Below, piece by piece: positions 1 to 8,957 of a stretch of 64,000 nucleotides of DNA (position 1 is its first letter; each line of letters starts with the position of its first letter). Source of the stretch: Mycobacterium ahvazicum (GTDB lineage: Bacteria; Actinomycetota; Actinomycetes; Mycobacteriales; Mycobacteriaceae). Position numbers and translations under genes: made by a program. The stretch covers positions 186,001 through 250,000 of the forward strand of contig NZ_FXEG02000006.1 in NCBI RefSeq assembly GCF_900176255.2. The letters run 5' to 3'. The notes under the pieces were generated by a model, which worked only from the letters and a program-made list of their open reading frames with translations, was not told the origin of the DNA and made no database searches.

Positions 1-262
1 CAACCGCTTCGAGGCCTACAAGCTGGTGGAAGGCCGCGAACACTATGTGGGCGGATCGATTCCGATCAACCCAAGCGGCGGGCTGAAGGCCAAGGGGCAT
101 CCGCCGGGAGCTACCGGCGTGGCGCAGTGCTACGAACTGTTCAACCAGCTTCGCGGAGAAGCCGAGAATCAAGTCGACGGCGCACGAATCGCGTTAGCGC
201 ACAACATCGGCGGGCCGACCGCGGTCTCCGCGGTCACCGTCCTTTCCAACCAGAAGAACTGA
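1..262 (+). CDS. thiolase-family protein, C-terminal part (5' end outside window)
   Basis: Only the last 86 residues are present; the frame is open from base 2 and enters from the left edge. They hold the C-terminal half of a thiolase active site: Asn-Pro-Ser-Gly-Gly-Leu followed by GHPPGATG (bases 95-118; this His is a catalytic residue in thiolases) and later His-Asn-Ile-Gly-Gly. HNxGG in place of the CxGG of degradative thiolases points to the SCP-x/lipid-transfer branch, which cleaves 3-oxoacyl-CoA or acts as a retro-aldolase. The crotonase at 275 starts 12 bases downstream, so the two are probably co-transcribed. The N-terminal nucleophile cannot be seen, so thiolase and aldolase roles cannot be separated. 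Confidence 0.85.
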   Translation, partial: NRFEAYKLVEGREHYVGGSIPINPSGGLKAKGHPPGATGVAQCYELFNQLRGEAENQVDGARIALAHNIGGPTAVSAVTVLSNQKN

Positions 263-274
263 TAGGACCATCAG

Positions 275-1084
275 ATGACCACTTCCGAGATCGCCACCCT
301 ACCCGGTTACGAAGAGTTTGCGCCGTGGCTGCTGGTGGAGAAGACCGGCAACGTGCACGTGATCAGCATCAACCGGCCGGAGGCGTTCAACGCCGTCAAC
401 GAGGAGGTGCACCACGCATTCGCGACGATCTGGCGGGTATTGGCCGCCGACGACGACGTGCGCGCGGTGGTGACAACCGGTGTCGGAAAAGCATTTTCGG
501 CGGGCGGCGACATGGTGATGTTCGGGCGCCTCATCGAGGACCCGGTGGCACGTCAGTTTCAGATCACCGAGGCCCGCACGGTGTTTCTCGAGGTGATCAA
601 TTTCCCCAAGCCGCTGGTGTCGGCCGTCAACGGCCCGGCTGTGGGGCTTGGCTGCTCGATCGCTTTGTTGAGCGACTTCCTGGTGATGGGGGAGAACAGC
701 TACCTGGCCGACCCGCATGTCGCGGTCGGCTTGGTTGCCGGCGACGGCGGTGCCGCGATGCTGCCGCTGCTGATCGGCCTGATGAAAGCCAAAGAGTATG
801 TGCTGCTGGGGGATCGGATCACCCCGGCCATCGCGGACAAGCTGAACCTCGTCACCAAGGTGGCCACCGACGACACCGTGCTCGACGAGGCGCTCGCGAT
901 CGGCGAGCGACTCGCCGGTCTGCCGCCCCAGGCGCTGCGCGCCAGCAAGGTCGCGATGAACATGCACCTGTCGCGGGCCGCGCTCGGCGTGCTGGAGTAC
1001 GCGCTGGCCGAGGAATACACGTCGTTCACAACTCCGGAGTTCCAGGAGCGGGTGGCCGCGTTTCGGGCGCGCTCGAAGAAGTAG
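275..1084 (+). CDS. crotonase-fold protein (enoyl-CoA hydratase/isomerase family) lacking the hydratase Glu pair
   Basis: 269 residues, the usual length for a single-domain crotonase. The first oxyanion segment (AFSAGGD, residues 73-79) and the second (NGPAVGLGCS, 119-128) are clear, so the CoA thioester pocket is intact. The two glutamates that activate water in enoyl-CoA hydratase are replaced: the GGGCE-type Glu is Ser128 and the FxxPE-type Glu is His148, while an Asp (Asp157 in GDGG) follows. This pattern suits isomerase, ring-cleaving or other crotonase chemistry better than simple hydration (inference). ATG start, 12 bases after the thiolase-like gene; convergent with the thioesterase at 1110. 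Confidence 0.88.
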   Translation: MTTSEIATLPGYEEFAPWLLVEKTGNVHVISINRPEAFNAVNEEVHHAFATIWRVLAADDDVRAVVTTGVGKAFSAGGDMVMFGRLIEDPVARQFQITEARTVFLEVINFPKPLVSAVNGPAVGLGCSIALLSDFLVMGENSYLADPHVAVGLVAGDGGAAMLPLLIGLMKAKEYVLLGDRITPAIADKLNLVTKVATDDTVLDEALAIGERLAGLPPQALRASKVAMNMHLSRAALGVLEYALAEEYTSFTTPEFQERVAAFRARSKK

Positions 1085-1109
1085 CTTCCAGGGGCCGGCG
1101 CGGGAGCGG

Positions 1110-1934
1110 TCAGCGGTAGGCGGTCACTCGCGCGGTGATCGCCACCTTGCCGTCGTCGCCGATGGCCTGCGCATCGCTCACACCGGTGTTGCGGCCTATC
1201 CGCATCGCCGTGCCCTCATAGCGGGATTCGGCGCCGGCGAAAAACGGGCGAAGAAAGTTCACTCGCAGCGAGCCGGTCTGCAGCAGACCGTCGGCGGGGT
1301 CCCGGTTTAGCGCCGCCGATGCCGCGAGCTCCAGGCCGGCGGCGGCGACGCCCCCGTGCACGATGTCGATGTCGTTGTTCAGGTTGCGGTCCACACGCTG
1401 CGCCAGCACCGTCGCCGGACCATCCTGCGCAACGTGCACCGCCATCAAGTCGGCGAAAGTGGTCTCGCCCGACCGGCGCAGCGTCTCCGGCCGTTGCTGG
1501 GGGACGACGTCGCCGGCGTGGATGAAGAACGATCGCACGATGCCGGTGCCGATAACCGTGCCGCGATAGGTCAGTGTGCAGATTCCCAGCGACGTGGCAC
1601 CCAGTGGACCCGGCGAGTGCGCGCTGGCCAGCACTGTGCCGTCGAGGTCACCGACATCGGGGCTGAGGTCCATCGACAGCTCGCTTGACACCGTCCACTG
1701 GCCTGGCCGTCTGCGGTAATGGTTGACGATCCCGGCGGCGGCGTCGACGAGGATCGCCAAGGGGCCCACAGTGGGAGCGCCGGTGTACGGATTGCGGAAT
1801 CGGTGCATCGGCATCGACAGCACGGCGATGGCCTTGGCCGGGTGTGATTCGACGTATTCGATACCGAACCGGACCTGTATCGAGTCCGGTGTCTCGAGAT
1901 CGTGCTGGTTTACCTGTTCGTCGACGCCGGTCAT
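1110..1934 (-). CDS. double-hotdog acyl-CoA thioesterase (PaaI/TesB-like)
   Basis: 274 residues forming two hotdog halves. The first half has a Pro-Leu-Ala-Ile-Leu-Val-Asp-Ala helix start and a later FFIHAGD; the second has the clearer DIVHGGVAAAGLELAAS helix (residues about 185-200), the PaaI-type HGG motif in which the helix dipole and nearby acid polarise the thioester. Predicted to hydrolyse acyl-CoA in the cytoplasm and release CoA from dead-end intermediates. Its start overlaps the stop of the GntR-family regulator by 4 bases, so the pair is translationally coupled and probably autoregulated through the inverted repeat at 2705. Substrate not predictable. Confidence 0.8.
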   Translation of the reverse strand: MTGVDEQVNQHDLETPDSIQVRFGIEYVESHPAKAIAVLSMPMHRFRNPYTGAPTVGPLAILVDAAAGIVNHYRRRPGQWTVSSELSMDLSPDVGDLDGTVLASAHSPGPLGATSLGICTLTYRGTVIGTGIVRSFFIHAGDVVPQQRPETLRRSGETTFADLMAVHVAQDGPATVLAQRVDRNLNNDIDIVHGGVAAAGLELAASAALNRDPADGLLQTGSLRVNFLRPFFAGAESRYEGTAMRIGRNTGVSDAQAIGDDGKVAITARVTAYR

Positions 1935-2671
1935 TCGAGAAGGTCTACGACAGTGGACAATTCGGCCCCGGTCAGGACGAACTCCTCTGCCTTTTGCAGA
2001 TGGCGCTTCCAGAGCTCGCCGGCCTTCTCGGCGTCGCCGTCCTTGATCATGTCCAGCACCATCCGGTGAGTCTTGGCCGAGCGGCGGACCGCCTGCTCGG
2101 CTCGCGTCCCCTTGGTGGGCTGCAGCGACCGGTTGGCCTTCTCGATGATGTGATGCAGCATGTCGCTGACGATTTGCAGGGTGCTGTTGCCCGACAACCG
2201 CGCGATCGCGGCGTGGAAGTCGGTGAGCTGATCAACGGCTTCGCTGCCGGGATTCAGCTGCGATTCGCGTTCGACGATCTGCTCGAGTTCGGCGATCACC
2301 TTGGGATTGCGGTCCTTGGCCAACTGCTCGACCATCGGAACCTCGAGCGTCACTCGTGCGTCGTAGACGTCCTTCACCGTGACGCCTTCGTATTCGAGGA
2401 TCAAGCCGGCGTAGCGGGCGAGCGTTTCGCGCCGGGGGCGCGTGACGCGGGCCCCACCGCGTACCCCACGCTGAACCTGAATCAGCGACTCCGATTCGAG
2501 CACGCGGAACGCTTCTCGCAGCGTTGGCCGGGACACGCCGAAACGCTCCATCAGCTCCGATTCCGGCGGCAACATGGTGCCTTCGGTGATCTCGCCGCGG
2601 ATGAACATCCGCCGCAGCACCGTGGCCACCCGATCGGCCATCTTCGGTTCTCGAAGACTGGTGACCTCCAT
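1931..2671 (-). CDS. GntR-family transcriptional regulator, FadR/FCD subfamily
   Basis: 246 residues. The N-terminal winged helix-turn-helix (about 12-78) shows the family signature LPPESELMERFGVSRPTLREA. The C-terminal all-helical FCD domain (about 95-225) keeps a DFHAAIA segment and later His residues that usually bind metal and frame an acyl-CoA or carboxylate effector. It heads a two-gene unit with the thioesterase at 1110 (4-base overlap). A perfect inverted repeat (CTAACC, 8-base spacer, GGTTAG; 2705-2724) lies 34 bases upstream of its start and is a good candidate autoregulatory operator. It may also control the downstream-facing ACAD group at 2779-6141, which is inference. Confidence 0.9.
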   Translation of the reverse strand: MEVTSLREPKMADRVATVLRRMFIRGEITEGTMLPPESELMERFGVSRPTLREAFRVLESESLIQVQRGVRGGARVTRPRRETLARYAGLILEYEGVTVKDVYDARVTLEVPMVEQLAKDRNPKVIAELEQIVERESQLNPGSEAVDQLTDFHAAIARLSGNSTLQIVSDMLHHIIEKANRSLQPTKGTRAEQAVRRSAKTHRMVLDMIKDGDAEKAGELWKRHLQKAEEFVLTGAELSTVVDLLE

Positions 2672-2704
2672 TGCAACCTCCGCCGCTGCGAATATGCGAA
2701 TTAA

Positions 2705-2724
2705 CTAACCATTTAGCAGGTTAG
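2705..2724. promoter_or_regulatory. inverted repeat, candidate GntR operator
   Basis: CTAACC and its exact complement GGTTAG are separated by eight bases (ATTTAGCA) in the 107-base gap between the GntR-type gene (start 2671) and the ACAD stop at 2779. The site is AT-rich against a GC-rich background. Position and symmetry fit an operator for the adjacent regulator. Confidence 0.5.
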
Positions 2725-2778
2725 CCGAAATAGCCGGTTGAGCCGCCAATTCGCGACCGTCAGTTAGCAACGTCACCC

Positions 2779-3921
2779 TTAATACCCCATCGCCCGTCCC
2801 ATGAGGTCCTTCATGATCTCGGTGGTGCCCGCGTAGAGCCGCTGCACCCGCGAGTCCCGCCAGAGCCTGGCCACTTCATACTCGTTGATATAGCCGTAGC
2901 CGCCGTGCAGCTGCAGGCATCGGTCGATGATCTCCCACTGAACTTCGGAGGTCCACCATTTCAAGCCTGCGGCATCTTGATCGGTCAGCGTGCCGTCGTT
3001 GACCGAGAGCACGCATTGATCGAGATACGTTTGTGCGGCGTCGAGTTTGGTCTGCATTTCGGCGAGGAAGTGCCTATTGACCTGAAACTTGCCGATCGGT
3101 TGCCCGAACGCGGTGCGCTCCGATGCGTAGGCCTTGGTCAGGTCGAGCGCACGGCGGGCGGCCGGCAACGCGTAGCAGGCCACGCCGACCCGCTCGCTCG
3201 GCAGGTTGGAGACCAGATGATAGAAGCCGCGGTTGAGCTCTCCCACAAGGTTCTCCTTGGGCACCTTGACATCCTCGAAGAACAATTCGGCAGTGTCGGC
3301 GGAGTACTGGCCGATTTTGTCGAGCTTGCGGCCACGGGTGAAACCCTCCATCCCGTCCTCGATCATCAGCAGGCTGATGCCCTTGTGCCGGGCGGAAGGA
3401 TCGGTCTTCACAGCCGTCAGCACCAGCTTGGACAGCAGCCCGTTGCTGATGAACGTCTTCTGGCCGTTGACCACCCAGTGGTCGCCCTCGTCGCGGGCGG
3501 TGGTCTTGATGCCGGCCAGGTCGGATCCGGCCGCGGGCTCGGACATCGCGATGGAACCGATGTACTCGCCCGCGACGAACTTGGGCAGCCAGCGTTCCTT
3601 CTGCTCCTCGGTGGTCAGATCGTTGAGATACGGCACCAGGATGTCGTTCTGCACGCCCAGGCCGATGCCGACCGAGCCGGTCAGGAACATTTCCTCGGAG
3701 ATGATCTGGTTGAACCGGAAGTCCTTGACTCCGAGCCCGCCGTACTTCTCGTCGAACTCCCAACCGATCAATCCGTGTTCGCCCGCTTCCAGCCAGGCCT
3801 CGCGGCTCACCTTGCCGTCGCGTTCCCACTTCTCGACGTTCGGCACGCATTCGCGTTCGAAAAAGCTCCTTGCGGTGGCGCGGAACTCGTCGTGAATCTC
3901 GTCGAAAATGTTGCGGCGCAT
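2779..3921 (-). CDS. acyl-CoA dehydrogenase (FadE), IVD/LCAD-like
   Basis: 380 residues, full-length single ACAD. The FAD/substrate motif SEPAAGSDLAG (about 125-135) and the C-terminal LHGGYGYINEYEVARLWRDSRV block are intact. The catalytic base appears to be the Glu of LPSER (the isovaleryl/long-chain ACAD position), because the MCAD-type Glu site reads AGTTE. Start chosen at the ATG at 3921: it has AAGGAAG just upstream and begins MRRNIFDEIHDEF, typical of FadE N-termini; a longer open frame to 4077 runs into the upstream gene. Third gene of the 6141-to-2779 unit, 10 bases after the gene ending at 3932. Closely resembles the ACAD at 44956 in length and motifs. Confidence 0.92.
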   Translation of the reverse strand: MRRNIFDEIHDEFRATARSFFERECVPNVEKWERDGKVSREAWLEAGEHGLIGWEFDEKYGGLGVKDFRFNQIISEEMFLTGSVGIGLGVQNDILVPYLNDLTTEEQKERWLPKFVAGEYIGSIAMSEPAAGSDLAGIKTTARDEGDHWVVNGQKTFISNGLLSKLVLTAVKTDPSARHKGISLLMIEDGMEGFTRGRKLDKIGQYSADTAELFFEDVKVPKENLVGELNRGFYHLVSNLPSERVGVACYALPAARRALDLTKAYASERTAFGQPIGKFQVNRHFLAEMQTKLDAAQTYLDQCVLSVNDGTLTDQDAAGLKWWTSEVQWEIIDRCLQLHGGYGYINEYEVARLWRDSRVQRLYAGTTEIMKDLMGRAMGY

Positions 3922-3931
3922 ACGCTTCCTT

Positions 3932-4939
3932 CTACTCGGCCCACGTGACGACGGCCGGCAGGGCGCGGCCGGGTGCCCAGTCCTCGCCGGAGTCCTCGAA
4001 GAGTCGCTCGGCGAGCAGCCCTTCGAGCTGATCGTGCGACCCACAGAGCGCGTCGACCTGGAATCCGCGAGTGACATAGCGGTGCAGGTCGTGCTCGGCG
4101 GTCAGTCCGATTGCCCCGCACACCTGCAGTGCCACGTCGCTGGCGGCGCGGTGTGCCCGGCCCGCGGCGGCCTTGGCGGCCAGGGCCACCAGCCCGCCGC
4201 CGTCTCGCCACGATTCGCCCAGCAACGCCCGCGCGCCCTCGAGCACCGCCGAGGCATCGGCCAGTGCATGACGCGGCGATTGAAATGACCCGATCGGTGA
4301 GCCGAACTGGACGCGCACGCTGACGTGCTCGACCGCGATGCGCAGCGCCTGCGCGGCCAGTTCGACCAGTTCGGTGGCCAGACCACGATGGGCCGCGGCG
4401 ACGGCGTTCTTCCATTCGGTGGAGGCCTCGACCAGCGGGACGTCAAGTGATCCGCTCACCCGCGTCCAGTGCGTCGACACATCAAAGGTGTCCAGCCGCT
4501 GGCCGTCGAGCCGCGTTGCGTCGACCACGCCCGCCGACACCGCGCCCGTCGACCCGGACACCGGCACCACGATTCGACCCTCCAACGGCCCCAGGACGAT
4601 GCCCGAGACCCGGTCAGTATCGGAAGCCACCACACCACCGGTGGACAGGTCGGGCAGCAGCACGTGATCCGCGGGACCGTCGAGCACTGCGGCCAGTTCG
4701 GCCAACATGATGCGGTCCAAGCAGTCCGTCAGGGCCAGCGATCTGCCTTGCGCGCGGAACAACAGGGCGGCCGCCTCGACGGGGTACTCGGCCTCGATCT
4801 CCGACCAGCCCAACTCGGCCAGCCGCCCACCGATTGCCAGGTGCTCACCGGCGTTCTTGCCCGCCAGCTCCTCGAAGAGGCGAAACACCGCCTCTTCGAC
4901 CATCTGCCACGACTCGTCGGCCGCCGGCGCATTCCTCAT
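3932..4939 (-). CDS. acyl-CoA dehydrogenase, beta-type subunit of a heteromeric FadE
   Basis: 335 residues, shorter and more divergent than a standard ACAD. The C-terminal block QVCGAIGLTAEHDLHRYVTRG corresponds to the IHGGIGFTWEH block of mycobacterial partner-type FadE subunits; the SEPGAGSD substrate/FAD motif and the xER glutamate are absent. In the ChsE1-ChsE2 and ChsE4-ChsE5 enzymes of M. tuberculosis such subunits assemble as alpha2beta2 with one active chain, and I infer the same with the gene at 4936. ATG start at 4939 overlaps the stop of that partner (ATGA), which fixes the start and predicts coupled synthesis. Confidence 0.87.
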   Translation of the reverse strand: MRNAPAADESWQMVEEAVFRLFEELAGKNAGEHLAIGGRLAELGWSEIEAEYPVEAAALLFRAQGRSLALTDCLDRIMLAELAAVLDGPADHVLLPDLSTGGVVASDTDRVSGIVLGPLEGRIVVPVSGSTGAVSAGVVDATRLDGQRLDTFDVSTHWTRVSGSLDVPLVEASTEWKNAVAAAHRGLATELVELAAQALRIAVEHVSVRVQFGSPIGSFQSPRHALADASAVLEGARALLGESWRDGGGLVALAAKAAAGRAHRAASDVALQVCGAIGLTAEHDLHRYVTRGFQVDALCGSHDQLEGLLAERLFEDSGEDWAPGRALPAVVTWAE

Positions 4940-6141
4940 CGTTTCTCCTTGGGCAGCCCGAGCAGGTGGTCGGCGATGATGCCACGCTGCACTTCGGCGG
5001 TGCCACCCATCACTGTGGCGGCGCGCGAGTACCACCACTCGGCCCGCGCGGTGTCCAGTTCCGCGCCGCCGCGGCCCGTACCGCCAATCAGGTGCGCCCG
5101 CTCGATTTCCAGGATGAGGTCGTTGACCTCCTTCTCGGCGCGGCCGAACAGCAGCTTGTCGATGCTGCTATCGGCGCCGACCGCCTCGCCCGCGGCCAAT
5201 CGGCGCACGGTGGTGGCAGTGCGCGCCTGGGCGGCCGACACGTCGACGTACACCCTGGCAAAGCGCCGGCGCTGCGCGTCGGTAGCGCCGGCGGTCACCA
5301 TGTGCTCACGCAATCGACCCAATTCGGTGAGCACCTTGTTCAGCACCGCGTAGCCGTACATGCCGCGTTCGTACTGCATGAGGTGCATCGCCACGGCCCA
5401 GCCGCCGTCGACGTCGCCAACGACGCGCTCACCCTCGACTCGGACGTCGTCGAAGAACACCTCGGCGAGTTCGCGGCGCCCGCTGGCCAGCGCGATGGGG
5501 CGAATGGTGACGCCCGGTGCGTCGGCGTCGACCATGATCATCGTCAGCCCGCGGTGCCGGCTCTCGGGGGTTCCGGTGCGGACCAACGCCAACAGGCGCG
5601 TGGCGGTGGGCCCTTGGCTGGTCCAGATCTTCTGGCCGTTGACGACGAATCCTCCGGCCCCGTCGTCGACCGCGCGGGTGCGCAGGCTGGCCAGGTCGCT
5701 GCCCGACTCGGGTTCGGAGAAACTCTGGCCCCACCACTCGGCGCCGCTGAGGTATCCCGGCAGGTACGCCGCGGCAAGGTCGGGGGCGAACTTCAACAGT
5801 GCGGGGCCGAGGGTCTCCAGCGTCCAGTGCTGGGCCGGAATGGGCAGCATCGCGTGGCCGAGTTCCTCGAAGTACACCGCACGGTGAATCTCGTTGCCGC
5901 CCAATCCGCCTGCGGCCTCCGGCCAGCCGTACCGGTTCCAGCCGTCGGCGTGCAGCCTGGCCATCACCTGTGCGTCGTGCGCAAGCCCATCCTCGGCACT
6001 GGTGAACGCGGCCGCGCGCCAGCCCTCGGCCGCCTCCACATCACGCAGGTAGCGCCGGAAGTCCTCGCGGTACGTTGCGACGCTGGACAGGTATTCGGGG
6101 TGGCGACCGCTATGTAGGGCACTATCGACAGGGGCGGACAA
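4936..6141 (-). CDS. acyl-CoA dehydrogenase, alpha-type subunit of a heteromeric FadE
   Basis: About 401 residues. It carries SEPESGSDLASLRTRA (FAD/substrate loop), VNGQKIWTS, the candidate catalytic Glu in QYERG, and the C-terminal MGGTAEVQRGIIADHLLGLP block. These are features of the catalytic chain of two-part FadE enzymes; the beta-type partner follows with a 4-base overlap. Start is uncertain: a TTG at 6141 is preceded by AAAGGG at good spacing, while an ATG at 6219 would add 26 residues that look non-coding and would include the inverted repeat at 6199. First gene of a three-ACAD unit divergent from the aldehyde dehydrogenase operon. Confidence 0.87.
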   Translation of the reverse strand: MSAPVDSALHSGRHPEYLSSVATYREDFRRYLRDVEAAEGWRAAAFTSAEDGLAHDAQVMARLHADGWNRYGWPEAAGGLGGNEIHRAVYFEELGHAMLPIPAQHWTLETLGPALLKFAPDLAAAYLPGYLSGAEWWGQSFSEPESGSDLASLRTRAVDDGAGGFVVNGQKIWTSQGPTATRLLALVRTGTPESRHRGLTMIMVDADAPGVTIRPIALASGRRELAEVFFDDVRVEGERVVGDVDGGWAVAMHLMQYERGMYGYAVLNKVLTELGRLREHMVTAGATDAQRRRFARVYVDVSAAQARTATTVRRLAAGEAVGADSSIDKLLFGRAEKEVNDLILEIERAHLIGGTGRGGAELDTARAEWWYSRAATVMGGTAEVQRGIIADHLLGLPKEKR

Positions 6142-6198
6142 CTGTTGCCCTTTCGTTGGTTCTCGCGTCTCGCCAGCCGGAGCTGAATCCGCTAAACA

Positions 6199-6210
6199 GT
6201 TATCTATAAC
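6199..6210. promoter_or_regulatory. short inverted repeat in divergent promoter
   Basis: GTTAT-CT-ATAAC, perfect 5-base arms, within an AT-rich patch between the ACAD unit (-) and the aldehyde dehydrogenase operon (+). Could be an operator or only overlapping -10 elements. Confidence 0.35.
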
Positions 6211-6255
6211 AAGGTACACTAGCCCACGCCGACAATTCTGCGAGAGGGAGCGCCA

Positions 6256-7749
6256 ATGACGGCTTCACCGGTCGCCGCAACAACTGTCCATTTCAATCCC
6301 GAGGCCAGGCTTTTCATCGACGGCCGGCTGCGGGATTCGTCGACCGGCAAGACCGTCGACAACATCAATCCGGCTAACGAGGAAGTGCTGGGGCTCGCCA
6401 CCGACGCCAGCGCCGAAGACATGGAAGAGGCCATCGCCGCTGCCCGGCGCGCCTTCGACACCACCGACTGGTCGACCAACCACGAGTTCCGTCAACGCTG
6501 CCTGATGCAGTTGCACGACGCGCTACAGGAGGAAGCCGAAGATATCCGCGCCGAGCTGATCGCGGAGGTCGGCGCGACGGTGGGGATGACCCACATTGCG
6601 CAGCTGGGATGGCCGCTGGCCGACGCCATCCGGTGGCCGGCGCAGTACATCTCGGAGTTCACCTGGGAGCGGATGCTCGACCAGGACGCCAAGATGGGTG
6701 TGCCGTACAACCGCGTCGTGGTCAAGGAGCCGATGGGCGTCGTTGGCGCCATCACGCCGTGGAACTTTCCGTTCGAGATCATCAGCAACAAGGTGGGCCA
6801 GATCCTGGCCACCGGGAACACGATGGTGCTCAAGCCGGCCATCGAGACACCCTGGACTGCCCTGCGGTGGGGTCGGATCATCGCCGAGAAGACCGACATC
6901 CCGGCCGGCGTGGTCAACATCGTTCCGGCGTCGGACAACGACATCGCCCAGGTGCTGGCCACCGACCCGCGGATCGACATGGTCTCCTTCACCGGATCGA
7001 CGGCGGTCGGCAAACTCATCCAGCGGCTCTCGGCCGACACCATGAAACGCAACATGCTCGAGCTCGGCGGCAAATCGGCGTACCTCGTGCTCGACGACGC
7101 CGACATGGCCACGGCGCTGCCCGGCTGTATCGGCGCCCTGATGCACTCGGGGCAGGGGTGCGCGCTGGCCACCCGGATGCTGGTGCCGCGCTCGCATTAC
7201 GACCAGGCCGTCGAGGTCGCCTCCGCGACATTCGGCTCACTGGCCGTCGGTGACCCCGCGGACCCGAATACCTTCTGCGGACCGCTGATCTCGGCCAAGC
7301 AACAGGCCCGGGTGCTGAACTACATCGAGATTGCCAAGCGTGACGGAGGCCGCGTCACCACCGGCGGCGGGGTCCCCGACGGCCTGGACCGCGGATACTT
7401 CGTGGCACCGACCGTCGTTGCCGACGTCGCCCCGGACCACACGATCTTCCAGGAGGAAGTGTTCGGGCCGGTGCTGTCCATCACGCCGTACGACGGTGGT
7501 GACGACGGAGCCGTCGAGCTGGCTAACAACTCCAGCTACGGCCTGGCCGGCGGCATCATGGGCTCCAACGAGCGCGCCATGGCCGTCGCCCGCCGCATCC
7601 GCACCGGCTCGCTGATGATCAACAGCGGCATGTACTACGGCGCCGACGCCCCCTTCGGGGGCTACAAGATGAGCGGTATCGGCAGGCAGAACGGCATCGA
7701 GGGCTTCGAACAGCATCTGCAGACCAAGACGATCGGATACCCCCTATGA
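6256..7749 (+). CDS. NAD(P)-dependent aldehyde dehydrogenase
   Basis: 497 residues, standard ALDH length. Visible active-site features: PWN (Asn170) in the TPWNFP motif, FTGSTAVGK (245-253) for the dinucleotide, general base Glu269 in LELGGK, and the nucleophile Cys302 in GQGCA. Oxidises an aldehyde to the free acid in the cytosol. It leads a run in which the next gene, a family III CoA-transferase, overlaps by 4 bases, so the acid is probably passed to CoA activation. A good ribosome site (AGGGAG) precedes the ATG. Substrate unknown. Confidence 0.95.
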   Translation: MTASPVAATTVHFNPEARLFIDGRLRDSSTGKTVDNINPANEEVLGLATDASAEDMEEAIAAARRAFDTTDWSTNHEFRQRCLMQLHDALQEEAEDIRAELIAEVGATVGMTHIAQLGWPLADAIRWPAQYISEFTWERMLDQDAKMGVPYNRVVVKEPMGVVGAITPWNFPFEIISNKVGQILATGNTMVLKPAIETPWTALRWGRIIAEKTDIPAGVVNIVPASDNDIAQVLATDPRIDMVSFTGSTAVGKLIQRLSADTMKRNMLELGGKSAYLVLDDADMATALPGCIGALMHSGQGCALATRMLVPRSHYDQAVEVASATFGSLAVGDPADPNTFCGPLISAKQQARVLNYIEIAKRDGGRVTTGGGVPDGLDRGYFVAPTVVADVAPDHTIFQEEVFGPVLSITPYDGGDDGAVELANNSSYGLAGGIMGSNERAMAVARRIRTGSLMINSGMYYGADAPFGGYKMSGIGRQNGIEGFEQHLQTKTIGYPL

Positions 7750-8957
7750 GCGACATCCTCAGCGGAATACGCGTCGTTGAGCTGGCGGCGTGGACGTTCG
7801 TTCCGGCCGCCGGCGCCGTGCTCGCCGACTGGGGCGCCGACGTCATCAAGATCGAACACCCCGAGACCGGCGACCCGCAGCGCGGCCTGATCAGCTCCGG
7901 GGTCGTCACCGGTGCAGGGGGAGTGAACCACTTCATCGAGCAGCCCAACCGCGGCAAGCGCAGCATTGGGCTGGACACCTCCACCCCGGAGGGGCTCGAG
8001 CTGCTGATGAAGCTGCTTGAAACCGCCGACGTCTTCGTCACGAATCTGCTGCCGGATTCGCGTCAGCGGATGGGGATCGACGTCGACCAGGTGCGGGCGC
8101 GCAACCCCAAGATCATCTATGCCCGCGGCCACGGCTACGGCACCCGTGGGGACCTCGCCTCGCAGGGCGGCTTCGACCTGGCGGCCTACTGGGCGCGCGG
8201 CGGCATCGGCGATGCCTATTCGGCCGGTGACGGCTCCTACCCGCCCATTCAGCGGCCGGCGTTCGGCGACTCCTACGGCGGGCTGGCGATCGCGGGCGGA
8301 ATCGCCGCGGCCCTGGTGAAGCGCGAGCGCACGGGCGAGCCGTCGGTCGTCGACGTGTCGCTGCTCAACGCCGCGATCTGGCAGTTGGGTCCTGACATCG
8401 TCGGATCAGGTGTCACCGGTCAGGACATCCCGAAGTTCAACCTGGACGAGATGCCCAACCCGGTGGCCAGCATCTACAAGACCCGCGACAACCGGTTCAT
8501 CGCCTTCGTGCTGCTGCAAGCCGACCGATTCTGGGCGGACTTCTGCACCCGGCTGGGCCGCACCGACCTGATCGAAGATGAGAGGTTCGCCACCGCGGCC
8601 GTGCGGTTCGGCAACCGGCAGGAGTGCATTCGCGAGTTGCGCAGCGCCTTTGAGTCCCAAGACCTTTCACACTGGGAGAAGGCATTCGCCGGTTTCGACG
8701 GGGTGTGGGACGTCATGCACACCGCGCACGAGGTGCACAGCGATCCACAGGTGATCGCCAATGGATATTTGCCCAAAGTCACCGATGCGAACGACAACAA
8801 GTTCGCGCTGGCGGCCAGTCCCGTGCAATTCGATGAGACACCCCTGGACCTCACATGTGCGCCGGGCCACGGTGAGCACACCGACGCGCTACTCGCCGAA
8901 CTCGGGTTCAGCGAGGACGAAATCATCGAGTTCAAAATCAATTCGGTTGTGCTGTAG
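7746..8957 (+). CDS. family III CoA-transferase (CaiB/BaiF)
   Basis: 403 residues. The Rossmann-like start (GIRVVELAAWTFVPAAG, 7-23) and LADWGADVIKIEHP (26-39) are typical, and Asp175 in FGDSYGG is the likely catalytic aspartate that forms the acyl anhydride/CoA thioester. It moves CoA between acyl-CoA and a free carboxylic acid. Coupled to the aldehyde dehydrogenase by an ATGA overlap and to the VOC gene downstream by a 1-base overlap. It shares the N-terminal family motifs with the CoA-transferases at 48415 and 62218 but is shorter and more divergent. Confidence 0.93.
   Translation: MSDILSGIRVVELAAWTFVPAAGAVLADWGADVIKIEHPETGDPQRGLISSGVVTGAGGVNHFIEQPNRGKRSIGLDTSTPEGLELLMKLLETADVFVTNLLPDSRQRMGIDVDQVRARNPKIIYARGHGYGTRGDLASQGGFDLAAYWARGGIGDAYSAGDGSYPPIQRPAFGDSYGGLAIAGGIAAALVKRERTGEPSVVDVSLLNAAIWQLGPDIVGSGVTGQDIPKFNLDEMPNPVASIYKTRDNRFIAFVLLQADRFWADFCTRLGRTDLIEDERFATAAVRFGNRQECIRELRSAFESQDLSHWEKAFAGFDGVWDVMHTAHEVHSDPQVIANGYLPKVTDANDNKFALAASPVQFDETPLDLTCAPGHGEHTDALLAELGFSEDEIIEFKINSVVL

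Noticed and set aside
127..1119. Long open frame over the crotonase gene in another phase
   Set aside because: Arg/Gly-rich composition typical of an out-of-phase reading of GC-rich coding DNA; the crotonase frame has clear motifs.
3922..4077. N-terminal extension of the ACAD ending at 2779
   Set aside because: The added residues are low-complexity, overlap the upstream gene, and the internal ATG at 3921 has a good ribosome site.
4834..6117. Plus-strand frame of 427 codons opposite the ACAD at 4936
   Set aside because: Mirror of a strong coding frame; no family motifs.
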